Shown in pieces: positions 26,567-34,312 of a stretch of 64,000 nt of DNA. The notes beneath the pieces were generated by a model. That model saw only the letters and a program-made list of their open reading frames with translations, did not search any database and was not told the origin of the DNA. This DNA comes from Burkholderia sp. Leaf177 (GTDB lineage: Bacteria > Pseudomonadota > Gammaproteobacteria > Burkholderiales > Burkholderiaceae), in contig NZ_LMPF01000007.1 in NCBI RefSeq assembly GCF_001424345.1, positions 1 to 64,000 of the forward strand, written 5' to 3'. The position numbers were made by a program, and so were the translations under genes. Each line of letters begins with the position of its first letter. Position 1 is the stretch's first letter.

Positions 26567-28978
26567 ATGCAAGAAAGCCGTTCCATGCGGAGATTGGCTG
26601 TTGCGTGCTTATCGATCATGCTGTGGGCCGTCAGCGCCCTGCTCTCGCCAGCCATCGCGCAAACATCTTCGCCAACCGCCGATTGCCATGCTGGCTCGCT
26701 CATCACGGTCGTTGCGCATCTGGACGATGACCTGCTCTTCGTCAATCCAGGCATCAGCGACAAGCTCGCGGCCGGCTGGTGTGTGACCACGGTCCATCTG
26801 ATCGGCGGCGCGAACGGCGCGAATTTCGATTACGTCAAACTCCGCGAAAAAGGCACGCGACTCGCCTACGCACGCATGGCGGGCGTGCCGGACGACTGGA
26901 TCGAGTCGACGGTCGATTTCGCCGGCAAACCTGTGCACCAAATGCTGCTCAGGCAACAGCCGCGCGTGAAGCTGCTCGAAGTACGGCTGCCCGGCGGCGG
27001 CGTGCGCGGCGGGCGTGTGCCGCTCGGCTTGTTGTGGGACAAGGGCGAGAGCATTGAAACGTATCCGTTGAACGCCGACGGTTCCAATACGACCAAATAC
27101 GACCGCTCCGCGTTGATCGCGACGGTGCGCGCCATGCTCGCGCCCGCGACCGAAATCTATACGCTCAACCCGGATACGGTGCCGTTTATCGAACATCCGG
27201 ATCATATCTACGCCGCGCGCATCACGCGGATCGCAGCGCAAGGGCTCGGGCGCGATATCCCGATCGGCTATCACGTCACATATCCGACCGGCGGTCTGCC
27301 CAAGAACCTCGCCGCCGCCGATACCCAGAAGAAACGCGACGACGTAGCGTCGTATTTCGCCATCGATGGCGACGACAACGGCGGCCATGTCTTCGGCGAA
27401 TATCAATGGGACGGCAACTGGGTCGCGCGCCGCTACTGGACACGCGCGCATGCGAGCGATCCGGGCCCGGATTTCCAGCCGCGCTCCATGCAGATCGTGA
27501 ACGAATATTCGAGCCAATGCGTGACGTCGGCAGGAGCCGGCGCTGCGCCGACGCTCGCCGCGTGCACGGGCGCCGCGACGCAGAACTGGCATTGGCAGGA
27601 GGTATCGGCGGCGCCGGGGACAAAAAACACGGCGCAGCTCGTCGATGAAACCACCCGGCAGTGCGTCGCCGAACGCGACGGCAAGTTGACGGAGGAAGCG
27701 TGCTCGCCGCCCGCTTCGGCCGAGACCGCCCAGAAATGGACGCCCTGGGATTTCGGCTACGTGTACACGCCGCTCGGCCATTGCCTGGCGGGGCGAAACG
27801 GTGTGCTTTCGGCCGGCAGTTGTTCCGGGCTTACGACCGAGTCGCGCTGGGCGCCATCGGCGAAAACGCAATGGACCGATAACCGCGAGGAAGGCGCGCT
27901 CTTCGGCGACGTGCGCGGCGGTGATGACGAAGATCATCGGTCGAGCGCGGTCTATGTTCAGCGCCGCAAGGACGGTCCGGGCTTTAACGTGTGGGTCGCG
28001 GATATGTCGCGGCTGGAAACGGCGGAATCGTGGTATCTGAACGCCGTTCCCTTCAACGCAAATGCCACGGCGCCCACCTGTTCGGCCGACACACTATGCT
28101 TTGACAGCGTGCGTTTTCTGCTCGGTGATTTCGATGGCGACGGCCGCGACGACCTGATGGTGATCTCGCCGCGCAACGGCGGCACGGCGTTCTGGCTGAT
28201 GCGCAGCACGGGCACGCACTTCGACGCGCCAAAGCTCTGGTATCAGACGAGCGCGGCATGGACGCCCGCGAATGCGCAGCAATATGTGGCGGGTAATTTC
28301 ACAGGAAGCAGCCGCGCCGACGTGATGATCGCGCACAAACGCGGCGACGGCGGCCTGAACTTGTGGGTGATCGCGAGCGCGGGCAAAACCGGCCGCGCGC
28401 CTGCGTTGTGGATGCAAGCTCACGACATGAGCACGAATGCGCGTTTCCTTCCGGTGCGTACATCGGGGTCACCGCGCGCCGGACTTGTCGCAATCGAAAC
28501 CGTGGACAACGCGATGGCCATCACGCAGATTTCGAGTTCAGGCGGCGCGTTCGCCGGAACGTTGCGCGGCAATAGCTATCCGCAGTTTTCATCGGTGATG
28601 ACAAAAGTGGCCGTCGGCGACCTGGACGGCAATGGAACCGATGACATCGTCTTGCTGCAACCTCGCGGCGACGGCCCGGACATCGATGTATGGACGATCA
28701 AACGCGCAGCCACGCTCGGCGCGCCCGCGCTAGCCGGAAAGCTGAAGGAAGCGTCGTATGCCGATGCTTTGCCGCACATCGTGCAGCGTGAAAAGCGGCC
28801 GTCCCTCGTGCTGTTCAAGCGCGCGAACGCGAAGCTCGGGCCGTTTTATTACACGGGCGGCGCGCCGATGTTGATCGGTTATGACTTCGACAACGCGCAG
28901 AAGCTGGGTCCGGCGCAAATCTGGAGCGAAATGCCGGGGCTCTTTTCCGAGTCGCTGTGGCTCAGGAATCTGCAATAA
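26567..28978 (+). CDS. Secreted PIG-L deacetylase with C-terminal FG-GAP-like repeats
   Basis: 803 residues from the ATG at 26567 (GGGGGA ribosome site). A signal peptide (about 1-32) is followed by a PIG-L/LmbE deacetylase domain (about 40-290) with zinc motif AHLDDD at 50-55 and HPDH at 210-213. A Cys- and Gln/Trp-rich region follows (about 305-425) that looks like a ricin-type lectin fold (SSQCVTSAG, QNWHWQ). Then come several FG-GAP/VCBS-like repeats with calcium-type loops (GDFDGDGRDDLMV, GDLDGNGTDDIVL). PIG-L enzymes remove N-acetyl groups from GlcNAc-containing glycans or glycolipids. The extra modules suggest an extracellular carbohydrate substrate. In-frame upstream ATGs at 26549 and 26414 are less likely. 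It is monocistronic and convergent with the glycosyltransferase gene. Confidence 0.88.
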   Translation: MQESRSMRRLAVACLSIMLWAVSALLSPAIAQTSSPTADCHAGSLITVVAHLDDDLLFVNPGISDKLAAGWCVTTVHLIGGANGANFDYVKLREKGTRLAYARMAGVPDDWIESTVDFAGKPVHQMLLRQQPRVKLLEVRLPGGGVRGGRVPLGLLWDKGESIETYPLNADGSNTTKYDRSALIATVRAMLAPATEIYTLNPDTVPFIEHPDHIYAARITRIAAQGLGRDIPIGYHVTYPTGGLPKNLAAADTQKKRDDVASYFAIDGDDNGGHVFGEYQWDGNWVARRYWTRAHASDPGPDFQPRSMQIVNEYSSQCVTSAGAGAAPTLAACTGAATQNWHWQEVSAAPGTKNTAQLVDETTRQCVAERDGKLTEEACSPPASAETAQKWTPWDFGYVYTPLGHCLAGRNGVLSAGSCSGLTTESRWAPSAKTQWTDNREEGALFGDVRGGDDEDHRSSAVYVQRRKDGPGFNVWVADMSRLETAESWYLNAVPFNANATAPTCSADTLCFDSVRFLLGDFDGDGRDDLMVISPRNGGTAFWLMRSTGTHFDAPKLWYQTSAAWTPANAQQYVAGNFTGSSRADVMIAHKRGDGGLNLWVIASAGKTGRAPALWMQAHDMSTNARFLPVRTSGSPRAGLVAIETVDNAMAITQISSSGGAFAGTLRGNSYPQFSSVMTKVAVGDLDGNGTDDIVLLQPRGDGPDIDVWTIKRAATLGAPALAGKLKEASYADALPHIVQREKRPSLVLFKRANAKLGPFYYTGGAPMLIGYDFDNAQKLGPAQIWSEMPGLFSESLWLRNLQ

Positions 28979-29016
28979 AAAAACGCGCCGCCGATACCCT
29001 CGGCGGCGCGTTTTTT
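28977..29016. terminator. Bidirectional terminator between PIG-L and glycosyltransferase genes
   Basis: A perfect 12-bp GC-rich stem (28983-28994 with 29000-29011) and 5-base loop, flanked by A7 on the left and T6 on the right. It overlaps the PIG-L stop codon. Confidence 0.95.
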
Positions 29017-29029
29017 AATGCGCTGGAAA

Positions 29030-30106
29030 TCAACCCATCCGCACTTGCAGGTTGAGCACATCCGATGCAATCGCGAGATACCTGTCAGCCGTGCTTTGCA
29101 ACGTGAGCCCGTTCAGCGGACGCGTCGCGCGCGGCTGGGACAGCGCGGCGAGCAGCGCGCGGCCGTAGGCATCGGCATCGCTGGTATCGAGCAGCGCGAC
29201 GCCTGCGAAACTATCCGCGAACGCGAACGACGGAATCGCGTTTCCCACCACCGGAATCCCCGACGCCAATGCCTCGAGAAAGCCGATGCTATGCGCCTCG
29301 AAACTCGAAGGCATTGCGAAGGCGCGCGACTCGCGCAGGATTTCAGCGACGTTGGACTGCGGTCCGACGATCATCACGCGATCGTTCAATCCCAAATCGT
29401 CCACGAGTTTCACGATTGACGCGTGATACGCCAGATTCTCGATCACGCCGCATAGCAGCAACTGCACATCGGGATCGACTGCGGCCACGCGCGCGAACGC
29501 CTGGACGGTCTGCAACTGGTTCTTCTCGGGAATGTACCGGCCGATCTGGACAATCTGCCTGATTCCCGTCGATGGCAACGGCTCGCTCGTTTGCGTGAAT
29601 CGCGAGATATCGACGCCATTCGGCACCACGATCATGGAAGGATGCGAACCGACTTCCTTCACGTAATCATCGATATTCTTCTGCGATACCCCGATCACCG
29701 CCTTCGCCCGTCCCGAGAGCAGACGCTCGGCAAACAGCAGCGCGTTGTTCGCGAAGTCATTGGCGCCGGAGTGCATGACCCAGACTATCGGCACTCGTGT
29801 TGGCAGCGCCCGGACGTACAGCGCGGGAATGGTCGCGTGCGCAAAGATGATGTCGGGTTTGAAGCGGCGGATCGCACGATGCAGGAACAGCAGCCGTCCG
29901 ACCTTGCCGAGCGAACGCTGCGGAAACAGGCACAAGACATTGTTCGCGCGCAACTCGGCGCTGATGTGCTCGAAATCGTCGTGCTCCGGCATTAGCGAAG
30001 TAATGCATACATCGTGACCGCCTTGCTGGTGCCCGATCGCCACGCCTTTCGCGAGTACCTCGGCCCCTGATAAACGGGGTGCAAGAACGACTTGAAGAAT
30101 TCTCAT
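29030..30106 (-). CDS. Glycosyltransferase family 4 protein
   Basis: A 358-residue GT-B enzyme beginning MRILQVVLAPRLSGAEVLAKG, the GT4 N-terminal loop (normally GGxE, here SGAE). The acceptor domain contains VWVMHSGANDF. The C-terminal GT1 domain has IGRYIPEKNQ, a degenerate GPQSNVAEILRESRAFAMPSS-like nucleotide-sugar region and SFEAHSIGFLEALASGIPVV, the E-x7-E donor motif. It transfers a sugar from a nucleotide donor to an unknown acceptor. No other glycan genes are adjacent, so it is an orphan whose product cannot be named. It could act in LPS or exopolysaccharide synthesis. Confidence 0.88.
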   Translation of the reverse strand: MRILQVVLAPRLSGAEVLAKGVAIGHQQGGHDVCITSLMPEHDDFEHISAELRANNVLCLFPQRSLGKVGRLLFLHRAIRRFKPDIIFAHATIPALYVRALPTRVPIVWVMHSGANDFANNALLFAERLLSGRAKAVIGVSQKNIDDYVKEVGSHPSMIVVPNGVDISRFTQTSEPLPSTGIRQIVQIGRYIPEKNQLQTVQAFARVAAVDPDVQLLLCGVIENLAYHASIVKLVDDLGLNDRVMIVGPQSNVAEILRESRAFAMPSSFEAHSIGFLEALASGIPVVGNAIPSFAFADSFAGVALLDTSDADAYGRALLAALSQPRATRPLNGLTLQSTADRYLAIASDVLNLQVRMG

Positions 30107-30575
30107 TTGGTTATCTTCCCCTCGCCTTTCTAAAGCGTATCCTGCTGGCCCATGCCGTCAAATGGACATTGCCTGTCCACGTGGCCCTCCCGGCACGCCT
30201 CGTATGCGTGCGACCACCAAGCTGGCTCGATTAATTGTTTTTTATGAAATCCTGGTGCGTCTGTCGTAAAAGACCGTTCAACGCACGCAACGATAAGATA
30301 CCCGAGCGGATGCCGTGCACGCCGCCATCAAGTAGCATTAATCGGTCGGTAATGAGTGGTAACAGACGCTGAGGAAAATGAAGCGCTCAGCGAGGGGAAA
30401 TCTGAAAGGAAACCGAAAAAAGGAAGCAGGGTTAACACGCTGCCGTCGCGGCCTTGCCGAGCAATTGCAGCGACCGGAGAGGAACGCGGCTGATCCATCG
30501 CACGCACGCTTCGCCAACAGTGCCCAAGCGAAGCCGCATGCGTTAAAGGCCGCGTCGTAACGCGCTAGTTGCCGA
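30107..30575. other. Intergenic region between glycosyltransferase and small secreted protein
   Basis: 469 bases with lower GC than the surroundings (for example the AATTGTTTTTTATG tract near 30233). It should hold the glycosyltransferase promoter. A 60-codon plus-strand frame (30378-30560, very basic) has a GAGGAA just upstream but resembles nothing I know. I do not call it a gene. Confidence 0.35.
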
Positions 30576-30839
30576 TCATTCGTCCTTCGGGCACTGCAGG
30601 TTGCAACCGTTCGGGTCGCCCAGATCGCCGCGGCGACGCTTGGCCGTCTCTTTGTTCTGGTACTTGTCGGAAGGCGCGGAAGCCGCAAATTGCATTTGCG
30701 GATGCTCTTTCAACCGGAACTGGTCTTGCAGGATGCCGCCCGGAATGCCGGGTGAATTCTGCGCAAACGCAACGGGTACGAAGGAGACGGCGCCGGCAAC
30801 AAACGCAATCGACGCGGCAACACTTAAAAGCAGTTTCAT
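30576..30839 (-). CDS. Small secreted protein of unknown function
   Basis: An 87-residue product. Residues 1-26 form a textbook signal peptide (KLLLSVAASIAFVAGAV ... AFA). The mature part of about 60 residues is polar, with QDQFRLKEHPQMQF, a basic KETAKRRRGDLG stretch and two cysteines near the C-terminus (NGCNLQCPKDE) that could form a disulfide. I recognise no domain. No clear ribosome site precedes the ATG. It is flanked by gaps on both sides and shows no operon partner. Confidence 0.6.
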   Translation of the reverse strand: MKLLLSVAASIAFVAGAVSFVPVAFAQNSPGIPGGILQDQFRLKEHPQMQFAASAPSDKYQNKETAKRRRGDLGDPNGCNLQCPKDE

Positions 30840-31035
30840 GGCAGCAGTACAGTCAGTAGCAAGTCGATGAACAGACTTCGGTTAAACGTTCGGTCAGGCG
30901 TTGTTCCGGCAAAGCGTCCATCGGAACTCCTGACCGCGAAACCTGATTCTAAACTCAAGCTCCGCACTCGGCCGGTTGCGCGGCCTTTGCGCTTGTATCG
31001 GCGTATTACATTAGCTTAAAACGCGCTGTCTTCGC

Positions 31036-32118
31036 TCACGTCTCCGTGCCGCCGCCGAGTGCCGCATCGAGATCGACTAGCGCGCCGCAATGCAGCGGGT
31101 CATAACCTTCGAGCTGCGCCACGCTGCCCTTGAATCCTTCGCTGCGAAGAACGTCGAGCACGCCGGCAAGACTGGCATCGGCGAGCTTTTCGCGGTCGCA
31201 GGCAAACAGATAATCCTCGTCGATGATCGGGATGAAATCGAGCGCGAACTGCTGCGCGGCCGGTTGCACGCCGAAGCCGAGATCGGCCATGCCGCTCGCC
31301 ACAAACGCGGCAATCGCCGAATGCGTCAGTTCGGCAGTCGCGTAGCCATTGATGGTCGCCGGATTGACGCCGATCTGGCGTAGCGCCAGGTCGAGCAGCA
31401 TGCGTGTGCCCGAGCCCGGCTGGCGATTGACGAAGCGGATGTCGTCGCGAGCAAGGTCGCGCAGACCGCGTATGCCTTTGGGATTGCCCTTCGGCAGAAA
31501 CAGTCCCTGCGTGCGACGGGTCAGATGGATCAGCCCGTGCCGTTGCGCATCCAGCCATGGCCGATAAATCTCCGCGCAGCTCGCGCGAAACTCGCCGATC
31601 GGCAAATGGAAGCCCGCCAGCTCGCACTCGCCGCGCGCGAGCGCGCTCACGGCTTCGGCGCTTTCGCGGTATTTGATATCGGCGGGGATTCGTTTTGCGG
31701 CCAGCGCGCCGACGAGCGCGGCGACCGCATAACCGTGCGACGCGTGAATGCGAATCTCGCTGAGCGTGCGCGATAAACGCCGGTTCAACTCGCTGGCTAC
31801 TTCGCTCGCTACCGCTTGAAGCGGACCATCGAGGCGCTCGTTCGACAAACGCTGCGCTCGCAATACGGCTTCGCCCAATTCCGACAACACCGAGCCGCGC
31901 CCGCGCGACTTGGTGATCAGCGCGCCGCCCAACCGTGTCTCAATTTCGCGCAACAGGCCCCACGCGTGCCGATAGGACAAACCCTTAGCCGATGCTGCCT
32001 GCGCAATACTTCCGGTCTGCGAAACGAGCAGCAAAAGCGGCACTGCCGCGCTGAGACTGGCTTCGCGGCCTGCTGCATCGCGCAATACGAGTTCGGTCCG
32101 GCATTCGACGTCGATCAT
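31036..32118 (-). CDS. fdsR: FdsR/ModE-like transcriptional regulator of formate dehydrogenase
   Basis: 360 residues. An N-terminal ModE/LysR-type winged helix-turn-helix (about 20-90: QTGSIAQAASAKGLSYRHAW, then LRE-IETRLGGALI) is fused to a periplasmic-binding-protein-like sensor domain (about 115-345) with FVNRQPGSGTRMLLDLAL and GYATAELTHSAIAAFVASG, typical of the molybdate/tungstate-binding-like group. It is transcribed divergently from fdsG with 127 bases between, the position of fdsR in Cupriavidus necator, where FdsR both activates and represses fds in response to formate. The assignment rests on architecture and position. Gene symbol inferred. Confidence 0.82.
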   Translation of the reverse strand: MIDVECRTELVLRDAAGREASLSAAVPLLLLVSQTGSIAQAASAKGLSYRHAWGLLREIETRLGGALITKSRGRGSVLSELGEAVLRAQRLSNERLDGPLQAVASEVASELNRRLSRTLSEIRIHASHGYAVAALVGALAAKRIPADIKYRESAEAVSALARGECELAGFHLPIGEFRASCAEIYRPWLDAQRHGLIHLTRRTQGLFLPKGNPKGIRGLRDLARDDIRFVNRQPGSGTRMLLDLALRQIGVNPATINGYATAELTHSAIAAFVASGMADLGFGVQPAAQQFALDFIPIIDEDYLFACDREKLADASLAGVLDVLRSEGFKGSVAQLEGYDPLHCGALVDLDAALGGGTET

Positions 32119-32245
32119 ATGCAGTTGTTGTTCCTATTGCCATCGACAGGATAGCCTCGTATCTTGCATATCAGAGGCTCGGTAAAGCGATTATAAGACC
32201 GATATATGCATTTATAAAACATATGCCGAGCGACGGAGACTCCCC
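32119..32245. promoter_or_regulatory. fdsR-fdsG divergent control region
   Basis: An AT-rich gap containing inverted half-sites GCATATC (32166-32172) and GATATATGC (32201-32209), plus a TTATAA/TTTATAAAA-rich core. Such AT-rich dyads are typical of ModE/LysR-type binding sites. fdsG has a GGAGACTCCCC context directly before its ATG. Confidence 0.45.
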
Positions 32246-32743
32246 ATGAGCCAGATTGCCAGTACTACCCCGCACGAATCCGCCGAAGCGCGGATTGCGC
32301 GTCATTTGAAACCGGGCGCGTCGCTGATCGCCGTGCTGCATTCGATTCAGGATGAAGCCGGCTATATTCCCGCCGATGTCATCGGCCCGCTTGCCCAGGC
32401 GATGTCGCTTTCGCGCGCTGAAGTGCATGGCGTGATTACCTATTACCACCACTTTCGCTCCGAACCGCCGGCACGCGTGACCGTGCAGCTTTGCCGCGCC
32501 GAAGCGTGCAAAAGCATGGGAACGGAGGCGTTGGCGGCGCATATCGAAGGACATACGGGCTGCAAGTTCGACTCCGGTCATCAACCCGATACCGAGCTGG
32601 AAACCGTGTATTGCCTCGGGCAATGCGCGTTGTCGCCGGCCATGACGATCAACGGCGAGTTGTATGCCCGCGTCACGCCGCAGAAATTCGATCGGCTTTA
32701 CGAAGAAGCGCGCGTTCACACGAGCGCGGAGGACCTGGTATGA
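32246..32743 (+). CDS. fdsG: NAD-dependent formate dehydrogenase gamma subunit
   Basis: A 165-residue thioredoxin-like [2Fe-2S] protein homologous to NuoE. The cluster cysteines are Cys83, Cys88, Cys123 and Cys127 (QLCRAEACKS and YCLGQCALSP). With FdsB it passes electrons from the molybdenum subunit to NAD+ in the cytoplasm. It is the first gene of fdsGBAD, and its stop overlaps the fdsB start as ATGA. Confidence 0.95.
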   Translation: MSQIASTTPHESAEARIARHLKPGASLIAVLHSIQDEAGYIPADVIGPLAQAMSLSRAEVHGVITYYHHFRSEPPARVTVQLCRAEACKSMGTEALAAHIEGHTGCKFDSGHQPDTELETVYCLGQCALSPAMTINGELYARVTPQKFDRLYEEARVHTSAEDLV

Positions 32744-34296
32744 CACGCATCTACGTCCCCTGCGATTCGTCGGCGCTGGCGCTCGGCGCCAATCGCGTTG
32801 CGTTGGCTGTCGCTTCGGAAGCTCAGAAACGCGGCATCGAAGTCGAGATCGTGCGTAACGGTTCGCGCGGCATGTTGTGGTTCGAACCGCTCGTGGAAGT
32901 GGAAACGGCGGAAGGCCGGATCGGCTATACGAACGTGGATGAAGACGATATCCCCGCGCTCTTCGACGCCGATTTCATCAATGGCGGCGCGCATGAAAAA
33001 AGCATCGGCGTGGTCGATACCCTTCCCTGGCTCGCCAAACAGCAACGCCTGACGTTTGCGCGCATCGGCATCACGGACCCGTTTTCCACCGATGACTACG
33101 TCGCCCACGGCGGCCTGGAAGGTTTGCGTCGCGCGCTGGAAACCGATGGCGACGCCGCCTGCGAAGCGCTGCTCGAATCAGGCTTGCGCGGTCGCGGCGG
33201 CGCGGCGTTCCCGGCCGGCATCAAATGGCGCACGGTCCGCGCCGCCGTGGCGCCGCAAAAATACGTGGTCTGCAACGCCGACGAAGGCGATTCCGGCACG
33301 TTCTCCGACCGGCTCGTGATGGAAAGCGATCCGTACATGTTGATTGAAGGGATGATCATCGCGGGGATCGTGACGAACGCGACGAAAGGCTATATCTATG
33401 TGCGAAGCGAATATCCGCACGCGATCACGACACTGAACCGCGCCATCGATAAAGCGCGCGAAGCCGGCTGGCTCGGCGCGAACGTGCTCGGCAGCGGCAA
33501 GGTCTTCGAACTCGAAGTCGCCAAGGGCGCGGGTTCGTACGTCTGCGGCGAGGAAACCGCGCTGCTGGAGTCGCTTGAAGGCAAGCGCGGCGTGGTGCGC
33601 GCGAAGCCGCCAGTGCCCGCGCTGGTCGGTTTGTTCGGTCAGCCGACGGTGATCAACAACGTCATTACGCTCGCGACCGTGCCCATCATTTTTGCAAAGG
33701 GCGCGGCGTTTTATCGCGACTTCGGCATGGGCCGTTCACGCGGCACGCTGCCGTTCCAGATCGCCGGAAACGTCAAGCAAGGCGGTCTCGTGGAACTGGC
33801 GTTCGGCGTCACGTTGCGCGAACTGATCTACGAATACGGCGGCGGCACGGCAACCGGGCGGCCGGCGCGCGCCGTGCAAGTCGGCGGTCCGCTCGGCACT
33901 TATTTGCCCGAAAGCCAGTGGGACATTCCCATGGATTACGAGGCGTACGCGGCGGTCGGCGCGGTGGTCGGCCACGGCGGTATCGTGATTCACGACGACA
34001 CCTCGAACCTTGCCGACCTCGCCCAGTACGCGATGCACTTCTGCGCCGTCGAATCGTGCGGCAAATGCACGCCGTGCCGGATTGGTTCGACGCGCGGCGT
34101 GGAAGTCATCGAAAAGATCCGCGCCGGCGATACATCGCCGAAACAGGTCACGCTGCTGCGCGAACTTTGCGACACCATGCTTGCCGGATCGCTTTGCGCG
34201 ATGGGCGGCATGACGCCTTATCCGGTGATGTCCGCCCTCGATCATTTCCCCGAAGACTTCGGTCTTTCGCGCAAGCCGTCGCAGAAAGCGGCTTAA
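32740..34296 (+). CDS. fdsB: NAD-dependent formate dehydrogenase beta subunit
   Basis: 518 residues from the ATG at 32740 (GGAGG site, overlapping the fdsG stop by 4 bases). An N-terminal thioredoxin-like domain (about 1-100) is followed by the NuoF-like core: the glycine-rich FMN/NADH site GLRGRGGAAFPAGIKW, NADEGDSGTFSDR, YVCGEETALLESLEG, and the [4Fe-4S] motif ESCGKCTPCRIG with the fourth cysteine in AGSLCAMGG. It binds FMN and reduces NAD+. A longer frame reaching back to 32491 only overlaps fdsG in another phase and is not real. Confidence 0.95.
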   Translation: MTRIYVPCDSSALALGANRVALAVASEAQKRGIEVEIVRNGSRGMLWFEPLVEVETAEGRIGYTNVDEDDIPALFDADFINGGAHEKSIGVVDTLPWLAKQQRLTFARIGITDPFSTDDYVAHGGLEGLRRALETDGDAACEALLESGLRGRGGAAFPAGIKWRTVRAAVAPQKYVVCNADEGDSGTFSDRLVMESDPYMLIEGMIIAGIVTNATKGYIYVRSEYPHAITTLNRAIDKAREAGWLGANVLGSGKVFELEVAKGAGSYVCGEETALLESLEGKRGVVRAKPPVPALVGLFGQPTVINNVITLATVPIIFAKGAAFYRDFGMGRSRGTLPFQIAGNVKQGGLVELAFGVTLRELIYEYGGGTATGRPARAVQVGGPLGTYLPESQWDIPMDYEAYAAVGAVVGHGGIVIHDDTSNLADLAQYAMHFCAVESCGKCTPCRIGSTRGVEVIEKIRAGDTSPKQVTLLRELCDTMLAGSLCAMGGMTPYPVMSALDHFPEDFGLSRKPSQKAA

Positions 34297-34312
34297 AAGA
34301 AGGAGCACTCAT

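Noticed and set aside
30378-30560. 60-codon basic plus-strand frame with GAGGAA upstream
   Set aside because: No recognisable family and no other support, so it is kept only as part of a finding.
32491-32739. Upstream extension of fdsB over fdsG
   Set aside because: Overlaps fdsG in a different phase. The GGAGG-preceded ATG at 32740 matches the family start.
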